DNA of 64,000 bases from contig DAIDJF010000013.1 of the NCBI GenBank assembly GCA_027451525.1, forward strand, positions 18,210-82,209. Reading direction: 5' to 3'. The notes beneath the pieces were generated by a model. It was not told the origin of the DNA, searched no databases, and worked only from the letters and a program-made list of their open reading frames with translations. Of this stretch, positions 55,220-63,023 are shown one piece after another (the first letter of the stretch is position 1; every line of letters starts with the position of its first letter). A program made the position numbers and the translations under genes. Source of the stretch: Ktedonobacterales bacterium (lineage in GTDB: Bacteria > Chloroflexota > Ktedonobacteria > Ktedonobacterales > Ktedonobacteraceae).

Positions 55220-55627
55220 TTAGGTCAGGTGGCGCAATGCGTCGAGTAGATCACGTACGTGGAATGGCTTCACGATCACTTGATCGACACCCAGGTTCTC
55301 CGCACTGCGGCTGTTTGCTCCCGCCGTGATGACTACAATGGCAGGAAATGGATAGGGGGTCTCCCACTGGCGGCGCAGGCGAGCTAGAAAGAGCGCACCA
55401 TCCATGCCGGGCATTGCCAGATCAAGGAGGATGACAGCAGGATAGCGTCCCTCACGGGCGGCATTATTAATCCAGTCCAGGGCTTCCTGTCCCTCTGCTG
55501 CCTCTGCCGCCTCATAACCGTCCAACTCTAACGCCCATGATACCATATCTCTAATCGCTGGATTATCGTCCACTACTAATATAATTGATGATTGTGTCCC
55601 ATCATGATGTGCTGACTGGCTTTTCAT
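55220..55627 (-). CDS. Single-domain response regulator
   Basis: 135 residues. A receiver domain with Asp20/Asp21, the phosphoacceptor Asp69 in VILLDLAMPGMDG, Thr101 and Lys120 in VIVKPF. There is no output domain, so it may act by protein contacts, as CheY and Spo0F do. No kinase gene is adjacent. Confidence 0.9.
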   Translation of the reverse strand: MKSQSAHHDGTQSSIILVVDDNPAIRDMVSWALELDGYEAAEAAEGQEALDWINNAAREGRYPAVILLDLAMPGMDGALFLARLRRQWETPYPFPAIVVITAGANSRSAENLGVDQVIVKPFHVRDLLDALRHLT

Positions 55628-55656
55628 AACATTGTCTCCCCCAGAAAGAGGCCACT

Positions 55657-56460
55657 TTAATGCGTAAAAGCAGAATGTAGAAAATAGCGTATAGTGTCAG
55701 TAAAGGCTTGTGGCTGTTCGAGGTTTGCCAGATGGCCTGCTTGCTGAATAAGTGCGAATTGCGCATTAGGAATGTTTTTGGCCCATACTTGTGCCTGTGC
55801 TGCTGGTGTGATCGTATCGTGCTCACCGGCGACTACAAGTGTTGGACATGGAATATGCGCAAGTATAGCAGTTGAGTCGGGGCGTAAAGCCATACCACGT
55901 GCGGCCGCAGCAATACCCAGAGGCGTTGCCGCATTGACCATGTGTCTGACCCGTATCGCCACTTCAGGTGCTTGCTGAAGTGTTTGGGGAGCGAGCAGTC
56001 TGGGAATTTGCAGATTGGCTACGGCGTCGCTTCCTTGCTCTAATGCTACTGTTGCCAGTTGTGCGCGGCTGATTTTCACCTCTTCACTATCAGCCTCTGG
56101 CTTTGTGTCTGATAAGATGAGCCCGTTTATACGGTGGGGATATTTACGGATAAAAGCGAATGCCACATAACCACCCATCGAGAGGCCGCACAGGGTCGCT
56201 TGCTCTATGCCAAGCTGATCAATGAGTGCGGCAACATCGTCTGCCAACATCTCCATTGGCGAGACATCGCTGGCAATCTGGCTCTCGCCAAAGCCACGCC
56301 AGTCCAATGTTATCAGGCGAAAACGCTGCTCAGCAAGCAGGGTCTTCACCTGATACTCCCACATGCCGCGATTGAGAGGAAAGGCATGTAAAAACAAAAT
56401 TGGCTGGCCTACGCCGTGATCGTCATAGGCCAGATCGATGCCATGCACGTTTACTTTCAA
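55657..56460 (-). CDS. Alpha/beta hydrolase
   Basis: 267 residues. The alpha/beta fold has the oxyanion segment FLHAFPLNRGMW, the nucleophile elbow GLSMGGY, the acid in VAGEHDTITP and the His in QAGHLANLE. It is similar in shape to 3-oxoadipate enol-lactonases and other esterases; the substrate is not clear. It begins 8 bp after lipA. Confidence 0.87.
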   Translation of the reverse strand: MKVNVHGIDLAYDDHGVGQPILFLHAFPLNRGMWEYQVKTLLAEQRFRLITLDWRGFGESQIASDVSPMEMLADDVAALIDQLGIEQATLCGLSMGGYVAFAFIRKYPHRINGLILSDTKPEADSEEVKISRAQLATVALEQGSDAVANLQIPRLLAPQTLQQAPEVAIRVRHMVNAATPLGIAAAARGMALRPDSTAILAHIPCPTLVVAGEHDTITPAAQAQVWAKNIPNAQFALIQQAGHLANLEQPQAFTDTIRYFLHSAFTH

Positions 56461-56468
56461 CGTTCCTG

Positions 56469-57344
56469 CTACTCCTTCGTCGCTCCATCGGCCTGCTCGT
56501 GCGCGTGATACGAGCTACGCACGAATGGTCCCGACTCCACGTGGCGAAATCCCATCTTCTTCCCTTCCGCTTTCAACGCTGCAAACTCCTCTAGCGGCAC
56601 ATAGCGTTGAATCGGCAGGTGCTGAAATGATGGACGCAGGTATTGGCCGATTGTCAAAATATCGACATCATGCGCGCGCAAATCGTGCATCACCTCGATA
56701 ATCTCGTCCCACGTTTCGCCCAGACCGAGCATAAAACCCGATTTGGTCGGTGCTGCCGGATTCATCTCTTTGGCCCACTTGAGGACCTGCAACGAACGCT
56801 GATAGACCGCTTGTGGGCGCACGCGCTTGTACAATCTGGGAATCGTCTCCACGTTGTGGTTATAGACCTCTGGTTTGGCATCAATTACCACGCGCAACGC
56901 TTCATATACACCCTTGAAGTCGGGCGTTAAGACCTCTACGCGACATTCGGGATTGAGACGGTGAATCCAGCGAATGGTTGCCGCGAAAACGCCCGCTCCG
57001 CCATCTTTTAGTTCGTCACGGTTGACAGAGGTGACAACGGCATGCCGCAGGCCCATTTCCTGAGCTGCCTCTGCAACGCGCTTCGGCTCTTCCCAGTCAA
57101 GACCGCTGGGACGCCCCGTCTCGACGGCGCAGAAACCGCAACTGCGCGTGCAGACGCGCCCCAGGATCATAAAGGTCGCCGTCTTGTGGCCCCAACATTC
57201 ACCGATGTTCGGGCAACGCGCTTCCTCACAGACAGTATGTAGCGATTGGTTGCGCATCAACTGCTTCAAAGAACGATAATTCTCGCCTTGCGGCGCACGC
57301 ACCTTGAGCCATTCAGGACGGCGTTCTGGGATGATTGTCGCCAT
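56469..57344 (-). CDS. lipA: Lipoyl synthase
   Basis: 291 residues. A radical-SAM enzyme that inserts two sulphurs into octanoyl groups on E2 and GcvH proteins. The auxiliary iron-sulphur cysteines are Cys39, Cys44 and Cys50 ([12 protein letters not shown]), and the SAM-cluster cysteines are Cys65, Cys69 and Cys72 (CTRSCGFC). AGGA lies 8 nt before the ATG. Its nearest upstream gene is pyruvate dehydrogenase E2, a substrate of LipA. Confidence 0.96.
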   Translation of the reverse strand: MATIIPERRPEWLKVRAPQGENYRSLKQLMRNQSLHTVCEEARCPNIGECWGHKTATFMILGRVCTRSCGFCAVETGRPSGLDWEEPKRVAEAAQEMGLRHAVVTSVNRDELKDGGAGVFAATIRWIHRLNPECRVEVLTPDFKGVYEALRVVIDAKPEVYNHNVETIPRLYKRVRPQAVYQRSLQVLKWAKEMNPAAPTKSGFMLGLGETWDEIIEVMHDLRAHDVDILTIGQYLRPSFQHLPIQRYVPLEEFAALKAEGKKMGFRHVESGPFVRSSYHAHEQADGATKE

Positions 57345-57391
57345 TGTCGTTTCCTCGTTTTCTTAATACTGTTGCTCTTCGCTCTCGCAGA

Positions 57392-57522
57392 GGCGTGATG
57401 ATGGAGATGAACAAAATAAATCTTGTCCCTACAGTTTTTTTGCGATATTTCGGGTACGATAATATACCCTCCATGGTCCAGACGGATTCCCATGTTATTT
57501 TGTTCACCTCTATAATCACGCC
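57392..57522. repeat. Composite inverted repeat between lipA and E2
   Basis: GGCGTGAT (57392-57399) and TGAACAAAATAA (57408-57419) are matched inversely by TTATTTTGTTCA (57495-57506) and ATCACGCC (57515-57522). The segment AATCTTGTCCCTACA inside is shared with the repeat at 59087-59222. Confidence 0.7.
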
Positions 57523-57529
57523 CCTACGA

Positions 57530-58861
57530 TTAATACACATCTATTTCGCGACCGTAGCTTTGGAGCTTTGTGCGCACTGCCTGCAAGAAACCGCCCGCTC
57601 CCGCGCCATCCAGAATACGATGGTCGAAAGAGAGACACAGGTACATCATGGAACGCACAGCAATTGCGTCATCTTCAATCACTACGGGCCGCTTCACCAC
57701 AGAATCCATGCTCAGTATACCAGCATGCGGCTGATTGATGATCGGCACTGATAGTATTGTACCAAATACGCCGGGATTATTCACAACAAACGTGCTGTTT
57801 TGCATATCCTGTATGGTCAGCTTGTTCGCACGCGCGCGTTGTGCCAGCGCATTGACCTGCCGCGCCAACCCTGCCAGCGTGTACTGATCGGCGTCATAGA
57901 TGGTCGGAACCACCAAACCCGCGTCAGTTGCCACCGCTATGCCCAGATTGATGCGCTTCTTTATAATGATCTTATTATCGTCTGTCCAGGTCGAGTTTAT
58001 CAAGGGGAATTTGCGAATCCCCTCACAGACCGCTTTCATCACGAATGGCACATAGCTAATGCCATAGCCCTCACGCCGCTTGAACTCTTCTTTATTCTTC
58101 TCCAGCCATTTCGCGATATTCGTCATATCGACTTCGACAACCGTCGTGGCATGTGGCGAGGTTCGTTTGCTGCGCACCATGTGTTCAGCAATAGCGAGAC
58201 GCATGCGACTGGGCTGCATAATCTCTTCATCCACTCCTGCCAGTGTGGTGACAGGCGTGGGTTGCGGCATCTGGACAGGCGGCACGGGAGCCTGGGAACG
58301 CGCTGGCTGTACAACTGGGGCGGGAGATGCAACAGGGGCAGGCGCGGAAGCCTGTGCCAGATAGGCCAGAATATCCTCCTTGCGCACACGCCCACCAATG
58401 CCCGTGCCCGAAATCTGGTTCAGGTCAATGCCATGCTCACGCGCCAACCGACGGGCCAGCGGAGAGATGCGCTGTCGCTCCTCATCCTGCTGCTCCTGCT
58501 GTCCCACGCCATTCGCACTACTACGCACGTCAGAGACTGCTACTTGTGGCATGGAGACTGGGGCAGGCGCAGACGTAACGGGAGCGGGAGCAACTGACGC
58601 GGGTTGTGCTGCACCCACCTCGGCACTGGTCTCGATCAACGCGATTTCTGTTCCCACCGCGACGGTCTCGTCCGCCTGCACCAGAATTTTGACGATTCGC
58701 CCAGCCAATGGCGAGGGCAAATCGGCATTGATTTTATCGGTGATGATCTCTGCCAGCGACTCATCCTTCTCGACGTAATCGCCTTCGTGTTTGAGCCACG
58801 CGCCAATCGTCCCCTCCGCCACCGACTCGCCCAAACGCGGCATTTTTACTGCTGTTGACAC
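57530..58861 (-). CDS. Dihydrolipoamide acetyltransferase (E2) of pyruvate/2-oxo acid dehydrogenase
   Basis: 443 residues. It moves acyl groups from the lipoyl arm to CoA. The lipoyl domain carries Lys43 (EIITDKINADLPSPLAG). A Pro/Ala-rich linker, an E1/E3-binding domain (RISPLARRLAREHGIDL) and the catalytic domain with DHRILDG follow. It is part of the E1-alpha/E1-beta set upstream, but 474 bp of repeats come between. Pyruvate or branched-chain 2-oxo acids cannot be told apart from the sequence. Confidence 0.93.
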   Translation of the reverse strand: MSTAVKMPRLGESVAEGTIGAWLKHEGDYVEKDESLAEIITDKINADLPSPLAGRIVKILVQADETVAVGTEIALIETSAEVGAAQPASVAPAPVTSAPAPVSMPQVAVSDVRSSANGVGQQEQQDEERQRISPLARRLAREHGIDLNQISGTGIGGRVRKEDILAYLAQASAPAPVASPAPVVQPARSQAPVPPVQMPQPTPVTTLAGVDEEIMQPSRMRLAIAEHMVRSKRTSPHATTVVEVDMTNIAKWLEKNKEEFKRREGYGISYVPFVMKAVCEGIRKFPLINSTWTDDNKIIIKKRINLGIAVATDAGLVVPTIYDADQYTLAGLARQVNALAQRARANKLTIQDMQNSTFVVNNPGVFGTILSVPIINQPHAGILSMDSVVKRPVVIEDDAIAVRSMMYLCLSFDHRILDGAGAGGFLQAVRTKLQSYGREIDVY

Positions 58862-59335
58862 ATCCGTACTCCTTTGTACTGTATTTTTATAGTATACATA
58901 TCATTTGCTCCCAAAATATCCGCAAAAAGCCATTATGCAAATAAAGACAATCATCACATCCTAGTTGCGCACAGACCCGCCTGAGAAGCCGTGCGACGTG
59001 ATACAAGGGCATGATTATCGCGTGTAACAAATGAATGTGGTAAAACCCGTAGGGACAAGATTTATCATGTCCAGAGTGGTAAAACCCGTAGGGACAAGAT
59101 TTATCATATCCAGAGGCGATTTATCGCCAGTCCAGGCAAAACAGAATTATTTTCGCGATGGCGTTCCACAGGCATGACTGGCGATAAATCGCCCCTGGAC
59201 ATGATAAATCTTGTCCCTACGGTTATACGAGCAATACATGGTTGTAGGGGCGTGATTCTATCACGCCCTCGTACCTCTACGCACCATTTGCTTCACATTT
59301 TAATTTGTTAAAGACGATCATCACGCCCCTATTTG
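58862..59335. other. Repeat-filled gap in the dehydrogenase cluster
   Basis: 474 bp between E1-beta and E2 with the tandem and inverted repeats listed separately and a small palindrome GGGCGTGA-TTCTA-TCACGCCC (59248-59268). No gene. Confidence 0.6.
59037..59222. repeat. 39-bp tandem duplication and 46-bp inverted repeat
   Basis: Two 39-bp units (59037-59075, 59076-59114) with one mismatch begin GTGGTAAAACCCGTAGGG. The second unit runs into a 46-bp arm (59087-59132) that is inverted at 59176-59222 with very few mismatches, spaced by 43 bp. The shared words are GGGACAAGATTTATCATGTC and GGCGATTTATCGCC. Confidence 0.85.
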
Positions 59336-60337
59336 TTAATACGCGGCGAGTTGGCGGGCTGCTGTCAGGATTTTCTCCGCGCTGGGCAGGTAGGCCGCTT
59401 CCAGGGGCGGCGCGTAGGGAAAGGCTACGTCGGGTGCGGCCACACGTGTGATGGGACCATCCAGGTATTCAAACAGTTCGCCCGCCAGGATAGCTGCCAG
59501 TTCCGCGCCGATGCCACCCGTCAACGTATCTTCGTGTACGATCAAGACCTTGTTGGTGTGCTTGACGGACGCCAAGATGGCTTCACGGTCGAGCGGCGAA
59601 AGGCTACGCAGGTCCAAGACTTCCGCTTCAAGATCGTCCTCTTCCTCTAAAACCTGGGCCGCGCGCAGACATTGATGCACCATCGCCCCGTAGGTCAGCA
59701 TCGTCATATCTTCGCCTTCGCGCCGCACGATGGCCTTGCCCAGCGGGACCGTGTAGTCCTCGCTCGGCAGTTCTTCACGCAGTTCCGGCAGGCGGTAGAG
59801 CAGTTTATGTTCCAGATAGATGACCGGGTTGTTGTCACGCACCGCAGACTTGAGCAGTCCCTTCGCGTCATAAGTGGTCGCGGGGATCACGATTTTGACG
59901 CCGGGTGTGTGGAAGAACCATGCTTCAGGACTGCTTGAATGAAATGGTCCGCCCTTTGTGCCGCCGCCAGCTGGCCCGCGAATGACCATCGGTACGGGCA
60001 TGCCGACGCGCCAGTACATTTTGCTCGCCATGTTGATGATCTGGTCAAAACCACAGGTAATAAAGTCGATAAACTGCATCTCAGCTATTGGACGCATACC
60101 CATCAGGGCCGCACCAACCGCTGAGCCAATAATCGCACCCTCGGACATTGGCGTGTCGATCACGCGATCAGGGCCAAACTCTGCCAACAGGCCCGCGCTG
60201 ACCTTAAATGCTCCGCCATAGGCCGCGACATCTTCCCCAAGCAGGAAGACGGCCTCGTCGCGCAACATCTCTTCGCGAATGGCCTGGCTGATTGCCTCTA
60301 AATAGGTCGTTTTGTTGGTTACTTTTTTTTCGCTCAT
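59336..60337 (-). CDS. Pyruvate/2-oxo acid dehydrogenase E1 beta subunit
   Basis: 333 residues. With E1-alpha it decarboxylates 2-oxo acids using thiamine diphosphate. The marks are VFLLGEDVAAYGGAFKVS, DTPMSEGAIIGSAVGAALMGMRPIAEMQF and DLRSLSPLDREAILASV. It overlaps the E1-alpha stop by 4 nt (ATGA). Confidence 0.94.
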   Translation of the reverse strand: MSEKKVTNKTTYLEAISQAIREEMLRDEAVFLLGEDVAAYGGAFKVSAGLLAEFGPDRVIDTPMSEGAIIGSAVGAALMGMRPIAEMQFIDFITCGFDQIINMASKMYWRVGMPVPMVIRGPAGGGTKGGPFHSSSPEAWFFHTPGVKIVIPATTYDAKGLLKSAVRDNNPVIYLEHKLLYRLPELREELPSEDYTVPLGKAIVRREGEDMTMLTYGAMVHQCLRAAQVLEEEDDLEAEVLDLRSLSPLDREAILASVKHTNKVLIVHEDTLTGGIGAELAAILAGELFEYLDGPITRVAAPDVAFPYAPPLEAAYLPSAEKILTAARQLAAY

Positions 60338-61422
60338 CGTCGTCCAACGACCTCCTCTGTTTTTCTCACGGTGTTGAACGGCTCGCCCGTGCGACGATCT
60401 CGCGCGTTGACATAACGCGCATTCTGGGCATCCGGTTCGCCAATAATTGCAATGGGGCCATCAGGTGCAAACACATACTCTGCTACCGTCGCCCCGTCGG
60501 GAGCAGGACTCTGTTCGGCATAGCGCACCGCGTCATCAATCTCCGCCTTGACTCTGGCCTCAAACTCCGCTTGCTCAGCGGCGGAGAGCAGGCCACGTTC
60601 TGTTAGATACTGTTCAAGGCGACGAATAGGGTCTTTTGCCAGCCATGCCTCGCGCAACTCTTGCGGGACATAATCGGCTTTGTCGGCCTCGGAATGTCCA
60701 CGCACGCGGAACGTCCTACATTCTACAATAGATGGCCCCTGTCCTGCACGCGCGCGCTCCAATGCGTGCCCGACAGCCTCGGTGACCGCGAAGACATCGT
60801 TGCCATCAACGCTCACGCCCGGCATACCATAGGCCAGAGCGCGATCAGAGAGATTCTGAATGGCGAACTCCTTCTCATTGGGGGTCGAATAGGCATAGCC
60901 ATTGTTCTCAATGACCAGCACTAGCGGCAGCTTTTGGACAGCCGCGAGGTTCATCGCCTCGTGAAAGGCTCCTGTACTGGTCGCGCCATCGCCACACGAG
61001 GCTAGCACGACCGTCGAGCGTTTGCGCATCTTCATCGTCAGCGCAACACCACAGGCGACGGGCAGCGACTCGCCCAGCATGCTGATCATCGGCACGATGC
61101 CATGATGCATGTCGCCTATGTGTATCTGTCCATCACGTCCAAGCGTCGGAGAGTTGCCGCGAGCCAACCATTGACACATCACCGCTCGTGGTGACGTGCC
61201 GCGCACCAGTTGCATCCCCAGATCTCGATGCTGCGGAACAATGCAGTCGCCGTCGCGTAGCATCATTGCCGCGCCGACAGTCGTGGCCTCGTGTCCCTGT
61301 GCCGTGTAGACCCCGCCCACAACACGCCCTTGTAGAAAGAGTGTGCGCGTGCGCTCCTCCATAGCACGAGTGAGGCGCATGTAATAGTAGATCTGTAGCA
61401 GGTCTGCCCGCTCCAGTCCCAT
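60334..61422 (-). CDS. Pyruvate/2-oxo acid dehydrogenase E1 alpha subunit
   Basis: 362 residues. The thiamine diphosphate motif runs from GDGATSTGAFHEAMNLAAV to ENNGYAYST. ARGNSPTLGRDGQIHIGD and the phospho-loop-like RGHSEADKADYV are typical. It is the first gene of the E1-alpha/E1-beta/E2 group. Confidence 0.94.
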   Translation of the reverse strand: MGLERADLLQIYYYMRLTRAMEERTRTLFLQGRVVGGVYTAQGHEATTVGAAMMLRDGDCIVPQHRDLGMQLVRGTSPRAVMCQWLARGNSPTLGRDGQIHIGDMHHGIVPMISMLGESLPVACGVALTMKMRKRSTVVLASCGDGATSTGAFHEAMNLAAVQKLPLVLVIENNGYAYSTPNEKEFAIQNLSDRALAYGMPGVSVDGNDVFAVTEAVGHALERARAGQGPSIVECRTFRVRGHSEADKADYVPQELREAWLAKDPIRRLEQYLTERGLLSAAEQAEFEARVKAEIDDAVRYAEQSPAPDGATVAEYVFAPDGPIAIIGEPDAQNARYVNARDRRTGEPFNTVRKTEEVVGRR

Positions 61423-61547
61423 AACAATTCCATCCTTTGCACTAGTGTTTCTCCCGTATGGAGATGATCGTGTTGAACATCAATCGCGTATATTTGATCG
61501 ATTGCTTCCTTGGAACGCGATTATGGAAATGAACAAAATACATAAGG

Positions 61548-61682
61548 CAGGGCGACCGCAAAGGGCAATCCCGTTCAAAGAGCCATGCGAGCCAGCAGGG
61601 CGACCGCAAGGGTCGCCCCTACAATGATACGTTGCGCGTTGTGCCCGTCATCATTGTAGGGGCGAGGCTTGCCCTCGCCCTG
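61548..61682. repeat. Hairpin repeat of the RAYT-linked family
   Basis: A partial 48-bp unit (CAGGGCGACCGCAAAGGGCA...) is followed by a full hairpin: CAGGGCGACCGCAAGGGTCG... at 61596 and the inverse ending GCCCTCGCCCTG at 61682. Confidence 0.8.
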
Positions 61683-61829
61683 TCCTCGACAACCACATTC
61701 CTATATTATTTTGTTAACACGATTATTCTGTCCCTACAGGTATGCATTTACATCGCATTTGCTCTTGCATAATCATGGTACCTAGATACCTGTGTCCATG
61801 CTAACATGCGATATTACGGGGTGTCAAGT

Positions 61830-61965
61830 AAGGGGCAATCCTGTTCAAAGAGCCAGGCGAGCCAGCAGGGCGACCGCAAGGGGCAATCCCGTTCAAAGAG
61901 CCAGGTGAGCCAGCAGGGCGAGGGCAAGCAGGGCGACCGCAAGGGTCGCTACAATGATACGATGC
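61830..61965. repeat. Tandem 48-bp units of the RAYT-linked family
   Basis: AAGGGGCAATCCTGTTCAAA... and AAGGGGCAATCCCGTTCAAA... repeat at a 48-bp distance, followed by GCAGGGCGACCGCAAGGGTC. They are directly upstream of the RAYT gene. Confidence 0.8.
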
Positions 61966-62112
61966 ATGTTTCACGCGTTTTCATTGTAAATAATCCTTGT
62001 GGTTGTCCTGGTTTTTACTGTTCATTATAAAAATCCGGTTATTTCCAAAATAAGAACAACGGTATATAATGAAAGATAAATTTATAAAATATACATAAAA
62101 GGATGATCGGCA

Positions 62113-62616
62113 ATGAAATACAGAACGTATGATCCTGGGCGCTCTTTTTACCATAAAAGAAAATCTATCCGCTTACCCACACATGACTATACATGGACAA
62201 GGGCATATTTTGTTACCATCCGAGCAAAAATATGTGAGCCTCCGCTTGATCACCCATTCTTACGTACAATCCTGGTAGAAACATGGGAATCGCTTCCAGA
62301 AAGATTTCTATCTTTGACGCTGGATGAATTTGTAGTTATGCCCGATCATATCCATTTTATCCTCCATCTGAATGGGTTAGCAGAACACGCTCCAACATTA
62401 GGAGCAGTCGTGGGGGCATATAAATCTCTCGTTGTAGTCCAATGGCTTAGGCACATCAAAACTACCCAACTGGAATGTCAGGGGCGTTTTTGGCAAAGGA
62501 ACTATTTTGAGCGTATTTTATGCAATCATGACGATTTAGAGCAAACACGCCAATATATTCGTGATAATCCCATCCGACTTCAACAAAAACTCAATACAGA
62601 ACATAACAATGGCTAA
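62113..62616 (+). CDS. REP-associated tyrosine transposase (RAYT)
   Basis: 167 residues. Y1/IS200-like transposase fold with the HUH-type pair in VVMPDHIHFIL, the start TRAYFVTIRAKICEPPL, and FWQRNYFERIL with YIRDNPIRL, which carries the catalytic Tyr helix. RAYTs move or copy short palindromic (REP) sequences. AAGGA lies 9 nt before the ATG. The gene is bordered on both sides by copies of the GC-rich hairpin family, which fits a RAYT with its REP substrate. Confidence 0.88.
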   Translation: MKYRTYDPGRSFYHKRKSIRLPTHDYTWTRAYFVTIRAKICEPPLDHPFLRTILVETWESLPERFLSLTLDEFVVMPDHIHFILHLNGLAEHAPTLGAVVGAYKSLVVVQWLRHIKTTQLECQGRFWQRNYFERILCNHDDLEQTRQYIRDNPIRLQQKLNTEHNNG

Positions 62617-62668
62617 ACAAAAAATCAGGACCGCCCTCCCATGTAAACACAACATGCATAAAATGTAT

Positions 62669-62899
62669 CGTATCATTGTAGGGGCGACCCTCGCAGTCGC
62701 CCTGCTCGTGGTCTTCATACAAACAAAACACGTATAAAATGCGTCGTATCATTGTAGGGGCGACCCTTGCGGTCGCCCTGCCTTGGCTCTACAATGATAA
62801 CAGGTAAAACGGGCATCGTATCATTGTAGGGGCGACCCTCGCGGTCGCCCTGCCCCCATTGTACATATTTGAACTGTTTTGACCCTCGCGGTCGCCCTG
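62669..62899. repeat. Three and a half direct copies of the REP-like unit after RAYT
   Basis: CGTATCATTGTAGGGGCGAC...GTCGCCCTG occurs at 62669-62704, 62745-62780 and 62817-62852, all in the same direction, with a partial copy at 62877-62899. The spacing is 72-76 bp. One inverted piece (CTACAATGATAAC, near 62788) lies between them. Confidence 0.85.
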
Positions 62900-63023
62900 C
62901 TCGCTTGCCATTCACCTTGCCTCCTACCATTCGTCTTACCCATCATCACCATCAATCTCCTCTTGCCAGCCGCGCAATTTGCAGGTACAATGCGGAAAAA
63001 GCTCAAAAATCGGTGGAGTGTGT

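Larger units (their letters stand above)
61423..62112. other. Repeat-rich gap between E1-alpha and RAYT gene
   Basis: 690 bp mostly made of the GC-rich repeats described in the next two entries, with a frame of TGAACAAAATA/TATTTTGTTAACA at 61529-61540 and 61705-61720. The E1-alpha promoter should lie at its left edge. Confidence 0.6.

Noticed and set aside
57800..58858. Several plus-strand ORFs opposite the E2 gene
   Set aside because: They are shadows of the E2 coding sequence, mostly from the Pro/Ala-rich linker.
62669..62899. CRISPR-like array after the RAYT gene
   Set aside because: Only three to four units, the spacing sequences are not unique spacers of equal size, and inverted parts of the same unit occur in between.
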